Source: an uncultured Saprospiraceae bacterium (GTDB lineage: Bacteria; Bacteroidota; Bacteroidia; Chitinophagales; Saprospiraceae). From it: DNA of 64,000 nt. The notes beneath the pieces are model-generated. The model was not told the DNA's origin. It was given only the letters and a program-made list of their open reading frames with translations, and made no database searches. The translations under genes and the position numbers were made by a program. The stretch spans positions 1 through 64,000 of the forward strand of contig CALLWB010000025.1 of assembly GCA_938016265.1 (NCBI GenBank), given 5' to 3'. Position 1 is the stretch's first letter. Every line of letters starts with the position of its first letter. Below are positions 41,764 through 49,534 of this stretch, piece after piece.

Positions 41764-42852
41764 TTAGATGTACCGCTTATAGGTGTCTTCCAATATTTTG
41801 GCAGAGCGATCTTTGTTGTTGAAGTCCTCCAGAAACTGAAAACCACCTTCAGATAGGCTGTCAGCAAACTGCTTATCCTTTAGCAGTCGGCGCATGCAAG
41901 TGGCTAAGCCATCCGCATCGTTCATCTCGAAGAGTAAACCAGTTTTTTCGTGGATGCACCATTCAGGGATACCTGCAACGTTGCTGGCGATAACTGGTAT
42001 TTTGCAAGCAAACGATTCCAGACCAATCAAACCAAACATTTCACGGTAGGCCGAAGGGACAACAATCAACTCTGAAGACAATAAATAGTCTCGGATTACT
42101 TGTTGTGGTTGGAATGGATACAATTCAACTTGATTGGACAAATTATTATCCTTGATCGCTTGTGCCAGATTTTTGTCTTCTCCACCTTCCCCCATGAACA
42201 GCAATTTGTGGTCAGGAAACTCGTCCGCCACTTTTCTAAATGCGTCCACCAAGGTGAAAATCCCTTTTACTATTTCCAGTCGGCCGACATAAAGTATTTG
42301 TTTCTTGCGCACTTTTTCAGTGAGTTCCCAGTGCTCCGTTTCTAGGAAATAAGGTACGTAAGTGGTGTTGGAAATCTTACGCTCCTGAAGCAGATCGAAG
42401 AAGATTTTTGATGGACAGATGAAGTTGGTGATATTCCTTCTGACCATGGCAAACCGAAGGCGTTTGATCAGCACGGCAAGCAGCGATTCATCCACTTTTG
42501 GGATAAGTCGGTAGTCATGGATGGTCTGAAAAACTGGAAGATTAGATTGCTTGCAAGCAGTCAATATCGTTTTTGTGAAATAGGCATTATTATTCAAATG
42601 AACAACATCGGGTCGAAACTCTGCCATCTTCTTTTTGATAATTGCTCCTACTTCTTTTACATAGAAAAATCCGATCTTAAACTTCATGAAATTGTCAGGC
42701 TGAGAACCCTTGAAATCGTAGTGGTTTCTAATGTCGATCTCCATGATTTCTACTTGATGACCGCGTTCTTCCAACGATTTTTTCAAGAGGTTGATGTAGG
42801 TCTCCGTTCCTCCACGGATGCCTGTTCTCTCGTTGTAAAAAAGAATTCTCAT
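41764..42852 (-). CDS. Glycosyltransferase family 4
   Basis: The 362-residue GT-B enzyme transfers a sugar from a nucleotide donor to an unknown acceptor, probably in surface polysaccharide or glycoprotein synthesis. Its N-terminal motif is GIRGGTETYINLL, and KKQILYVGRLEIVKGIFTLVDAF marks the start of the donor domain. Near the C-terminus the pattern SAYREMFGLIGLESFACKIPVI (read as separate SAYREMFG and GLESFACK parts) holds the conserved E-x7-E. Its strong promoter shows it is the first gene, with yraN downstream. Confidence 0.92.
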   Translation of the reverse strand: MRILFYNERTGIRGGTETYINLLKKSLEERGHQVEIMEIDIRNHYDFKGSQPDNFMKFKIGFFYVKEVGAIIKKKMAEFRPDVVHLNNNAYFTKTILTACKQSNLPVFQTIHDYRLIPKVDESLLAVLIKRLRFAMVRRNITNFICPSKIFFDLLQERKISNTTYVPYFLETEHWELTEKVRKKQILYVGRLEIVKGIFTLVDAFRKVADEFPDHKLLFMGEGGEDKNLAQAIKDNNLSNQVELYPFQPQQVIRDYLLSSELIVVPSAYREMFGLIGLESFACKIPVIASNVAGIPEWCIHEKTGLLFEMNDADGLATCMRRLLKDKQFADSLSEGGFQFLEDFNNKDRSAKILEDTYKRYI

Positions 42853-42895
42853 CGTTTCATTTTTGATCGCTTTCGGATTAATTCTGTACCGATTG

Positions 42896-42925
42896 CAAAG
42901 GTAGTTCTAGGAAGTGTGCTTTCAA
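42896..42925 (-). promoter_or_regulatory. Promoter of the GT4 gene (TTG-N19-TACCTTTG)
   Basis: Minus-strand TTG (42923-42925), 19-nt spacer and TACCTTTG (42896-42903): a full match to the Bacteroidota promoter. The start codon is 44 nt downstream. Confidence 0.65.
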
Positions 42926-43010
42926 ATTTTAATTCTTTTTTTTTGATAAATGGTGATTAATAGACCGAATCCTTTCGCACAAAAAGAGGGAGACACACCT
43001 AACCATCACT

Positions 43011-43042
43011 TAATAACTTAATACGCCCAATAACTCAATAAT
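43011..43042 (+). repeat. Intergenic TAATAACTTAATAC..CAATAACTC repeat copy
   Basis: Reads TAATAACTTAATAC, GCC and then CAATAACTCAATAA. It shares the first 14 bases with 10394-10407 and the second half with 44219-44233. Confidence 0.4.
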
Positions 43043-43070
43043 CCACTAAGAAATTGAGTATTTTTTTATG

Positions 43071-43078
43071 TATCTTTG
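43071..43078 (+). promoter_or_regulatory. -7 element TATCTTTG of the isomerase gene
   Basis: An exact TAnnTTTG. A TTG at 43054-43056 is only 14 nt upstream. The element lies inside the upstream-extended reading frame and so argues for the internal start at 43179. Confidence 0.5.
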
Positions 43079-43178
43079 CGCCTATTTTAAAGGAGTTTTT
43101 AAAACCCGGATGCTTATTTATAAATCAGGTTTATCTCCTTCATTGTTTATTTTATTAAAAAGAAAAGTCCTTAAGATT

Positions 43179-44171
43179 ATGATGGATCAACTTATTCAGG
43201 AATTCCCTGATCAGCTTACAGAAGCGCTAGAAATTGGAAGGAAAGCCACTATTAGACAACATGACAAACCCATTCATGAGGTTTTGGTTTGTGGCCTAGG
43301 AGGATCTGGTATCGGTGGCAATTTTATTTCGGCCTTTACCCGCGAAGAATGTAAAGTTCCATTTCTGGTAAGCAAAGGTTATGAGTTGCCAAATTTTGTT
43401 GATGAAAATACCTTAGTTATTTTTTCCTCCTACTCTGGGAATACGGAAGAAACCCTTTCTGCTTTCGGGCAGGCAATCGGCAAAGGAGCAAAGATTGTTT
43501 GTATTGCTTCTGGTGGTCAGTTATTGGAGAAGGCCAAGGAACATGATTTTGATTTTATTGCCGTTCCGGCGAATAAGCCATCTCCTAGAGCGTGTCTAGG
43601 GTATTCGATTGTACAACAACTGTTTATTCTGAATGGTTTGGGATTGATCTCTGATACCTGTATCAAGCAAACAGAGGCTACTGTAAAGTTTTTACAAGAT
43701 GACCAAGAAGAGATCATGTCCAAGGCACAGCACGTCGCCAATGCATTGTCTGGCAAAATGCCAATCATCTATAGCGTCGATACCTTCGAGCCAATCGCTA
43801 TCAGATTGAGGCAGCAGATCAATGAAAATGCGAAAATGTTGTGCTGGCACCACGTCATCCCCGAAATGAATCACAATGAATTAGTAGGCTGGACGCAGGA
43901 AAACAACAATCTTGCAGTTTTGTATCTAAGAAGCCACGACGATTTCTACAGAAATAAAGTAAGAATTGATATCAATAAAGAAATCATTGGAAAATATACA
44001 TCTACACTAATTGAGGTGTTTGCCAAAGGAGACAACTTCATCGAGCAGGCTTTTTATTTTGTGCATTTTGGGGACTGGATTTCCTGGTACCTTTCTGCAT
44101 TAAGAGAAGATGTCGATGCGATAGAAGTGGATGTCATTAATTTCTTAAAAGGATCCTTGGCCAAGGCATAG
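43179..44171 (+). CDS. Bifunctional phosphoglucose/phosphomannose isomerase (SIS domain)
   Basis: From the ATG at 43179 (or the adjacent one at 43182) the protein has about 330 residues, normal for the bacterial/archaeal bifunctional PGI/PMI family. It interconverts fructose-6-phosphate with glucose-6-phosphate and mannose-6-phosphate. Tandem SIS domains show VLVCGLGGSGIGGNF, VIFSSYSGNTEETLS and SPRACLGYS; the family-specific active-site segment is EMNHNELVGW. The upstream extension of 37 residues (starting MYLCAYFKGV) is not homologous and would start before the promoter. LipB follows after 66 nt. Confidence 0.9.
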   Translation: MMDQLIQEFPDQLTEALEIGRKATIRQHDKPIHEVLVCGLGGSGIGGNFISAFTREECKVPFLVSKGYELPNFVDENTLVIFSSYSGNTEETLSAFGQAIGKGAKIVCIASGGQLLEKAKEHDFDFIAVPANKPSPRACLGYSIVQQLFILNGLGLISDTCIKQTEATVKFLQDDQEEIMSKAQHVANALSGKMPIIYSVDTFEPIAIRLRQQINENAKMLCWHHVIPEMNHNELVGWTQENNNLAVLYLRSHDDFYRNKVRIDINKEIIGKYTSTLIEVFAKGDNFIEQAFYFVHFGDWISWYLSALREDVDAIEVDVINFLKGSLAKA

Positions 44172-44200
44172 CCTAATGCTAGAACAGCATGCAGGTAATG

Positions 44201-44236
44201 CCTCAATCACTTTATAACCAATAACTCAATAACCAC
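44201..44236 (+). repeat. Intergenic TTATAACCAATAACTCAATAACC repeat copy
   Basis: Variant of the intergenic repeat at 10394-10418 and 43011-43042, lying directly before the lipB start. Confidence 0.35.
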
Positions 44237-44237
44237 C

Positions 44238-44945
44238 TTGGAAGAAGTAATCATTCAGCATTTGGGAAAAATGAATTATCTCGAATCCTGGGATTTGCAG
44301 AAGTCACTGGTACAAGAAGTTATTGCGCTTAAAAAAAAGCGAGCAGAGGATGCTGATTTGAAGCAAAAACATTATTTTTTATTTTGTGAACATCCGCATG
44401 TTTTTACGCTGGGGAGAAGTGGCGAAAAGGAAAATTTGTTATTGGATGAGAAAGGTCTGAAAGACCATGATGCGGTTTTCCATAAAATAAATAGAGGTGG
44501 AGATATCACTTATCATGGCCCAGGGCAGGTGGTTGGATACCCAATATTGGATCTAGATTGTTTCTTTACGGACATCCATAAATTTGTCCGCTACATAGAA
44601 GAGGCAGCAATTCGCACGATTGCTGAATACGGAGTTGTTGGAGAGCGGATTGACGGACTTTCTGGCGTGTGGGTTCGAGGGGATGAAAACAGCAAAGACC
44701 GGAAGATTTGTGCAATTGGTATTCACTTGAGCAGATGGGTCACGATGCATGGTTTTGCCTTGAATGCGAACACAGATTTATCTTATTTTGGACATATTGT
44801 GCCTTGTGGAATTACAGACAAAGAAGTAACTTCCATCCAAAATGAAACAGGAAAAATGGTTGAAATAGAGGGGGTTATTCAAAAGCTCAACAAGCATTTT
44901 AGCCAATTATTTAACTATAAAATGATCATTCAGAGGGACGAATGA
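44238..44945 (+). CDS. lipB: Octanoyltransferase LipB, TTG start
   Basis: The 235-residue enzyme moves octanoate from acyl carrier protein to lipoyl domains, the first step of lipoate synthesis. Motifs are HVFTLGRSGEKENLL, RGGDITYHGPGQVVGYPILDL (seen as the RGGDITYHGPGQ core), DRKICAIGIHLSRWVTMHGFALN with the catalytic Lys, and VPCGI with the catalytic Cys. No ATG precedes the conserved N-terminal strand VIIQHLGKMNYLESWDLQ, so the TTG at 44238 is the best start; the next ATG (44271) would remove a strand. Its stop overlaps the next start as ATGA, opening a four-gene unit. Confidence 0.93.
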   Translation: MEEVIIQHLGKMNYLESWDLQKSLVQEVIALKKKRAEDADLKQKHYFLFCEHPHVFTLGRSGEKENLLLDEKGLKDHDAVFHKINRGGDITYHGPGQVVGYPILDLDCFFTDIHKFVRYIEEAAIRTIAEYGVVGERIDGLSGVWVRGDENSKDRKICAIGIHLSRWVTMHGFALNANTDLSYFGHIVPCGITDKEVTSIQNETGKMVEIEGVIQKLNKHFSQLFNYKMIIQRDE

Positions 44946-45343
44946 AAAAAGATATAAAAATTCCAAAAGTATTGGACATTGCGGTAGCAGTGATACCTGA
45001 TGATGGGGTAGACTCCGAATTTTGGCAAGTCTACCTGATCAATTTGCAGGAAGAAAACATAACAAATGTCATTATTAACTCTACAGGGTACGGCGAAGTA
45101 AAGGGAGAGCGTGTAAGAACAACTACCTTACGGTATTTCTTTGAAGAAATTCCTTCTAACACTTATGTGAAAGTTGAAATACTGCAAAATGAGTTGAAAG
45201 AGCTGGCCAACGAATACTGGATTAGCTTTACCAAGGACAAGCAGATGTATGACAAAAAATACGTTTTTGTAAAGGGGACACTCAGCAAAGAAAATTTTAC
45301 AAAAATTCCATTATTGGAGGAGGAAGGTGTAATGATAAAATAA
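44942..45343 (+). CDS. Conserved hypothetical protein, 133 aa, coupled to lipB
   Basis: The start overlaps the lipB stop (ATGA), implying translational coupling. The protein is soluble and mixed alpha/beta, with no signal peptide. I recall similar Bacteroidota proteins that are sometimes wrongly labelled as a phenylalanyl-tRNA synthetase subunit; the sequence shows no synthetase motif. No catalytic residues stand out. Function unknown; the lipB link may be merely positional. Confidence 0.75.
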   Translation: MKKDIKIPKVLDIAVAVIPDDGVDSEFWQVYLINLQEENITNVIINSTGYGEVKGERVRTTTLRYFFEEIPSNTYVKVEILQNELKELANEYWISFTKDKQMYDKKYVFVKGTLSKENFTKIPLLEEEGVMIK

Positions 45344-45362
45344 TCCCACGACCAATTAAGCC

Positions 45363-46220
45363 ATGAAGAAAAGAAAGAACATCACTATACACAAACTAGA
45401 TGCTGGTTCGCAAGAAAATGTGAAGCTCGGCTATATAGAATACAATGAACAGGGCAACCGCACCAAAGAAATACAGTATGGCGCAGATGGCACTATTGAG
45501 TCGGAACTTACCAAAGAATACAATGATCAGGGCAAAATGACGCTTCAATTACTTTCTGCATTCGGAGAAGAACAAAGCAGAATGGAAACGTCCTGGGACA
45601 AGGAAGGATACCGATTGGAAGAAAAAATATACCAGGAAGGGGAACAATTGCAACAGCATAAACAATATTCCTGGAATGAAAACCATTCAAAATTAACACT
45701 CAGCTACCTGGATGAAGAAGGGAACGTCCTTAATACAGAATCCAATGAGTACAATGAAAAAGGAGAAGCGATCATAGAAAGAGTACTGGATGAGGAAGGG
45801 GAGGTGCTAGAGTCGTACAAGTATTTTTATGAGAATGGTGAATTGGTGAAAAAGATTGCTCATTTTAATGGCTTTGATTCTGTTTATGTCTATGAATACG
45901 AAAAGGATGATCAGGGCAGACTTGTATTGTCCAGGATAACAGACGACGATGGAGAAGAAGAGCAGGTAGAAATAGAATATCAGGAAAATGGTAAAAAGTC
46001 GGAAGAAACCAAGTTCAACATCAACGGTTCTTACGAGACCACCTTCTACGATGAAGACGAAAGAGAAACGAAGGTAAACAGATATGACGAAACAGATTTT
46101 TTGGTGTATGAATCCTCTTCATTTTATAAAGACGATTCCCATCAATATGTTTCTGAACGCAATATTAGAAGAGACAATCAGGTTATGAAATTGACCTATC
46201 ATTATGAATTTTATGAATAA
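45363..46220 (+). CDS. Cytosolic YD/RHS-like repeat protein, unknown function
   Basis: The 285-residue protein has no signal peptide and consists of repeating beta-strand units with a Y/N-x-x-G-turn: EYNEQGNRTKEIQYGADG, EYNDQGKMTLQ, EYNEKGEAIIERVLDEEG and YEYEKDDQGRLVLS. These resemble YD/RHS strips but are very acidic and Glu/Lys-rich. There is no DPxG core motif and no toxin domain. It lies 19 nt after the previous gene, and its stop overlaps the rluD-type start (TAATG), so it is translated within the same operon. Confidence 0.65.
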   Translation: MKKRKNITIHKLDAGSQENVKLGYIEYNEQGNRTKEIQYGADGTIESELTKEYNDQGKMTLQLLSAFGEEQSRMETSWDKEGYRLEEKIYQEGEQLQQHKQYSWNENHSKLTLSYLDEEGNVLNTESNEYNEKGEAIIERVLDEEGEVLESYKYFYENGELVKKIAHFNGFDSVYVYEYEKDDQGRLVLSRITDDDGEEEQVEIEYQENGKKSEETKFNINGSYETTFYDEDERETKVNRYDETDFLVYESSSFYKDDSHQYVSERNIRRDNQVMKLTYHYEFYE

Positions 46221-47263
46221 TGGATGACGATCAAAATCAGGACCCGAAAAATGATGGGCTTTTTATTCACCACAGAATTGTAACAGACAAAGGACAACAA
46301 CCCCTCAGACTCGACAAGTATCTAATGGGGAAAATCGAACGTGCCACTCGAAACAGAGTACAACAAGCAATTACCAATGGAACCGTGCTGGTCAATGACA
46401 AAAAAGTCAAATCCAACTACAAAGTCCGGCCAGAAGACGTCATTACGGTAATGCTGCCAAAGCCGTTGGAGCCGAATGTCATTCTTCCAGAAAACATCCC
46501 TTTAGACATCGTTTATGAAGATGACGATCTATTGGTGATCAATAAACCACCTGGCTTGGTGGTACATCCTGGCGTAGGCAATCATTCTGGGACATTGGTC
46601 AATGCATTGGCCTATCACTTCAAGGACCTACCGATATTGGAAGGCAATCGAAATGACCGGCCAGGCATCGTGCATCGAATAGATAAAAATACTTCTGGGT
46701 TGATGCTCGTCGCAAAAACTGATCATGCCATGACCCATTTGGGCAAACAGTTTTACGATCATTCCATTCACCGCCGCTATGCTGCATTGGTCTGGGGCGA
46801 ACCAGACGACGACGAAGGCACCATCGATTTCAACATCGGCCGACACGAGCGCAACCGCCTCGAAATGGCCACCTTTGAAAAAGATGGAGAGGAAGGCAAA
46901 ACAGCCATCACTCATTATACCGTCCTTGAGCGTTTGTACTACGTCAGTCTGGTAGAATGCCGTCTGGAAACTGGACGCACCCATCAAATTCGTGTCCACA
47001 TGAAATATAATGGCAATCCTGTTTTCAATGACGACCGCTACGGTGGTAATCGGATCGTAAAAGGAACGGTCTATACTAAATTTAGAAGATTTGTAGAGAA
47101 CTGCTTTGCGCTTCTGCCTCGACAAGGACTGCATGCAAAATCAATTGGCTTTATTCACCCAACAACAGGCAAAGAGATGCTGTTTGAAGCTCCAATACCT
47201 GAAGATATGCAAGCATGTTTGGATCGCTGGCGAAATTATGTTGCTGGCCGGAAGACGCTGTAG
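46220..47263 (+). CDS. RluA/RluD-family 23S rRNA pseudouridine synthase
   Basis: The 347-residue enzyme isomerises uridines in large-subunit rRNA. An N-terminal S4 RNA-binding domain (residues about 22-80, LRLDKYLMGKIERATRNRVQ) precedes the catalytic domain. GIVHRIDKNTSGLMLVAKT holds the catalytic Asp, and LETGRTHQIRVHMKYNGNPVFNDDRYGG is the C-terminal signature (both given in parts). RluD is the closest well-known relative by domain layout, but RluC is possible. It overlaps the previous gene by one base and ends before a strong hairpin. Confidence 0.93.
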   Translation: MDDDQNQDPKNDGLFIHHRIVTDKGQQPLRLDKYLMGKIERATRNRVQQAITNGTVLVNDKKVKSNYKVRPEDVITVMLPKPLEPNVILPENIPLDIVYEDDDLLVINKPPGLVVHPGVGNHSGTLVNALAYHFKDLPILEGNRNDRPGIVHRIDKNTSGLMLVAKTDHAMTHLGKQFYDHSIHRRYAALVWGEPDDDEGTIDFNIGRHERNRLEMATFEKDGEEGKTAITHYTVLERLYYVSLVECRLETGRTHQIRVHMKYNGNPVFNDDRYGGNRIVKGTVYTKFRRFVENCFALLPRQGLHAKSIGFIHPTTGKEMLFEAPIPEDMQACLDRWRNYVAGRKTL

Positions 47264-47276
47264 GGAAAGACTGCTC

Positions 47277-47313
47277 TGAGCTTCCTAAGCCTCTAAAAGG
47301 GTTAGGAAGCTCA
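47277..47313. terminator. Hairpin terminator between convergent genes
   Basis: The arms TGAGCTTCCTAAGCC (47277-47291) and GGTTAGGAAGCTCA (47299-47312) pair over about 13 bp. They lie 13 nt after the pseudouridine synthase stop and 14 nt before the stop of the minus-strand UbiA-like gene. No long T-tract follows. Confidence 0.65.
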
Positions 47314-47326
47314 GTCTTTACTTCAT

Positions 47327-48130
47327 TCACGCATTGATAAACCCCCAAACCAGCAAAAATTGCAAAATCATTGTCCCATCCATTACTCCAGTAAAAAAAT
47401 AATCATGTTGCTGCTCCTTGGAAAAATAGATTAGCACGCTAGTCAGCCCAGCAGCCAACAATAATCCCCAAAGGACAGGGACCTCATAATTGATACAACA
47501 TAGAATACAGAATAACAACATCAATCCCATTGCAAGCAACACCGTATTTCGTTTGCCGAGTTTGGAAGGGAGCGTGCCCACGTCGTTATGTTTGTCCACC
47601 ACCAAATCCCGTAAATCGAAGGGTAGGGTAATCGCAAAAATAAAGATCATTCTTTCAAGAAGCATCAACAGAGTAGTTGAGTTTTGCATTAGACCAAGTT
47701 CTAAGGCAGGAAGCATTACTGTGACAAACCCCCAGACAATAGCTACCAGGAAAATTTTGATAAAATTGATGTCGCGCAATCGGAAATTTTCTTTTCCTCT
47801 GAGTACAGGGAGTACATAGCTCAACGAAATGATACCGGGGATGATAAGGGCTAATTGCACTGCTCTGGAAACCATGAAAAAGCTAATGCCAGCGCCTAGT
47901 ATTCCTAGGGTCGCATAAATCCAAATGTGGCTCTTATGATTGCTAATAACCTTATACCGTTCTTCCTCCAAAAAATCGGCGACTTTCGATAAACCAACTA
48001 GTCGATGTAAGGCATAAATCACCAGCGTGCAGCAAAACACAAGTACTATGATCGGTTGGAAAGCGATCGGTTCTCCCAGCAACAGATAAGTCTGGCAAGT
48101 CATAGCCACTGCGCACAAACCAATGTACAC
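47327..48130 (-). CDS. UbiA-family prenyltransferase-like membrane protein; true start probably upstream
   Basis: The protein has about eight hydrophobic segments and the second UbiA motif as DLRDLVVDKHNDVGTLPSKLG. The first Asp-rich motif (NDxxD) is replaced by IYALHRLVGL, so normal prenyl-pyrophosphate binding is doubtful. The first recognised start is GTG at 48130. However, the frame stays open upstream to a TAA at 48188-48190 and encodes AKKIIDLILYSN, which fits the N-terminal helix of related Bacteroidota UbiA-like proteins. No ATG, GTG or TTG occurs in that extension, so translation may start at ATT or ATA near 48178-48167. Function unknown. Confidence 0.72.
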   Translation of the reverse strand: MYIGLCAVAMTCQTYLLLGEPIAFQPIIVLVFCCTLVIYALHRLVGLSKVADFLEEERYKVISNHKSHIWIYATLGILGAGISFFMVSRAVQLALIIPGIISLSYVLPVLRGKENFRLRDINFIKIFLVAIVWGFVTVMLPALELGLMQNSTTLLMLLERMIFIFAITLPFDLRDLVVDKHNDVGTLPSKLGKRNTVLLAMGLMLLFCILCCINYEVPVLWGLLLAAGLTSVLIYFSKEQQHDYFFTGVMDGTMILQFLLVWGFINA

Positions 48131-48344
48131 ATTACTATACAGGATAAGGTCTATTATTTTTTTAGCTATTGTTGTAATTGTTAGTAGTTAATGGTGGATT
48201 GGTTAATAGGGAAATAGTTATTGATTGATAGTATATATTCAACTTTCAGGATAAAAATCTATAAAAGTAATAACAACATCCATCTACCATTAACCATATA
48301 TTCGATTAACTATTAACAAATATTCAATTAACCATTAACCAACC

Positions 48345-49421
48345 CTACAAGTACTTAAAGTTATGGTTTTTTTCAATTTTTAGCAGGGTGTGGTAGATGA
48401 GTTGGATCACATTTTCTACATCGTCTTTGTGCGCCGTTTCAACAGTCGTGTGCATATATCTCAAGGGCAATGAAATCAATGCGGAAGGGACACCACCGTT
48501 GGAATAGGCAAATGCATCAGTATCTGTTCCGGTATTCCGGGAAGTCGCTTCTCGCTGTAAAGGGATTTTGTTTTTCTCTGCAGTATCAATGATCAAATCT
48601 TGGAGAATATTGTGGACAGAAGGGCCGAAGGTGATTGTTGGTCCATTTCCAGCTTTGATATCTCCTAGTTGAGCTGGTTTTAGCATTGGGGTGTGGGTGT
48701 CATGTGTAACATCCGTGACGATGGCTACATTCGGTTTTATGGTATTTGCTACCATTTGTGCTCCGCGAAGGCCCACTTCTTCCTGAACTGCGTTTACAAT
48801 GTATAAGCCAAAAGGGAGTTTCTTTTTGTTTTTCTTTAATAATCGGGCGACCTCTGCTATACAAAATCCTCCCATTCTATTGTCAAGCGCACGGCCTACA
48901 TAGAATTTTTTGTTCATGACAAACAATTCGTCGGGATAGGTCACTACACAACCAACTGAAATACCCATATCTAGTACTTCCTGCTTGTCCTTTGCTCCGA
49001 CATCGATAAAAATGTTGTTGAGTTTTGGTGATTCTTCCTTCTCTCCGCGTCGGGTATGGATGGCCGGCCAGCCAAAAATACCATCTACCATTCCTTTTTT
49101 AGTGTGAATGTTTACTCGTTTTGAAGGAGCGATTTGATGGTCAGATCCTCCATTTCGGATCACATTTATAAAACCATTATCTCCAATATAGTTTACAAAC
49201 CAACTAATTTCGTCGGCATGGGCTTCAATGACGACTTTGTATTCTGCTTCAGGATTGATGATTCCGTATACAGTACCATAGTTATCCACTTTGTAGGTGT
49301 CGATGTATGGCTTTAGATATTTCAACCAAAGTTTTTGCCCGGCGGCTTCAAAACCAGTAGGAGAAGCATTGTTAAGGTATGAAAATAAAAATTCCTCAGA
49401 TTTTTTCGTAAGTATAGACAT
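48345..49421 (-). CDS. M42 family metallopeptidase (glutamyl aminopeptidase/endoglucanase-like)
   Basis: The 358-residue enzyme is an M42 aminopeptidase that forms large tetrahedral complexes and removes N-terminal residues from peptides. Metal ligands and active-site residues appear in family order: VIEAHADEISWFV, NNIFIDVGAKDKQEV, GRALDNRMGGF, NAVQEEVGLRGAQMV, VAIVTDVTHDTHTP and, at the C-terminus, SLPLRYMHTTVE. It is complete and monocistronic, with its own promoter. Confidence 0.94.
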   Translation of the reverse strand: MSILTKKSEEFLFSYLNNASPTGFEAAGQKLWLKYLKPYIDTYKVDNYGTVYGIINPEAEYKVVIEAHADEISWFVNYIGDNGFINVIRNGGSDHQIAPSKRVNIHTKKGMVDGIFGWPAIHTRRGEKEESPKLNNIFIDVGAKDKQEVLDMGISVGCVVTYPDELFVMNKKFYVGRALDNRMGGFCIAEVARLLKKNKKKLPFGLYIVNAVQEEVGLRGAQMVANTIKPNVAIVTDVTHDTHTPMLKPAQLGDIKAGNGPTITFGPSVHNILQDLIIDTAEKNKIPLQREATSRNTGTDTDAFAYSNGGVPSALISLPLRYMHTTVETAHKDDVENVIQLIYHTLLKIEKNHNFKYL

Positions 49422-49468
49422 TGTTCGAATTAAAATTTGGTTGAACTCTCCTCAAATAAAAAGGAATG

Positions 49469-49496
49469 CAAAATTAATATTAATGTTGATTATCAA
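49469..49496 (-). promoter_or_regulatory. Promoter of the M42 peptidase gene (TTG-N17-TAATTTTG)
   Basis: Minus-strand TTG (49494-49496) and TAATTTTG (49469-49476), 17 nt apart. The start codon at 49421 is 47 nt downstream. Confidence 0.55.
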
Positions 49497-49534
49497 AAAC
49501 TAATGAAGCTTTTAGTTCAAAATTGAATGCTTTT

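Larger units (their letters stand above)
42926..43178. other. Intergenic region before the phosphosugar isomerase gene
   Basis: This holds a copy of the TAATAACTTAATA repeat (43011-43042) and the -7 element at 43071-43078. The frame of the next gene is open upstream from 43068, but transcription probably starts after that point, so I leave 43068-43178 as leader. Confidence 0.45.

Noticed and set aside
43068-43178. N-terminal extension of the phosphosugar isomerase
   Set aside because: The -7 element at 43071-43078 lies inside it, so it would not be transcribed in full.
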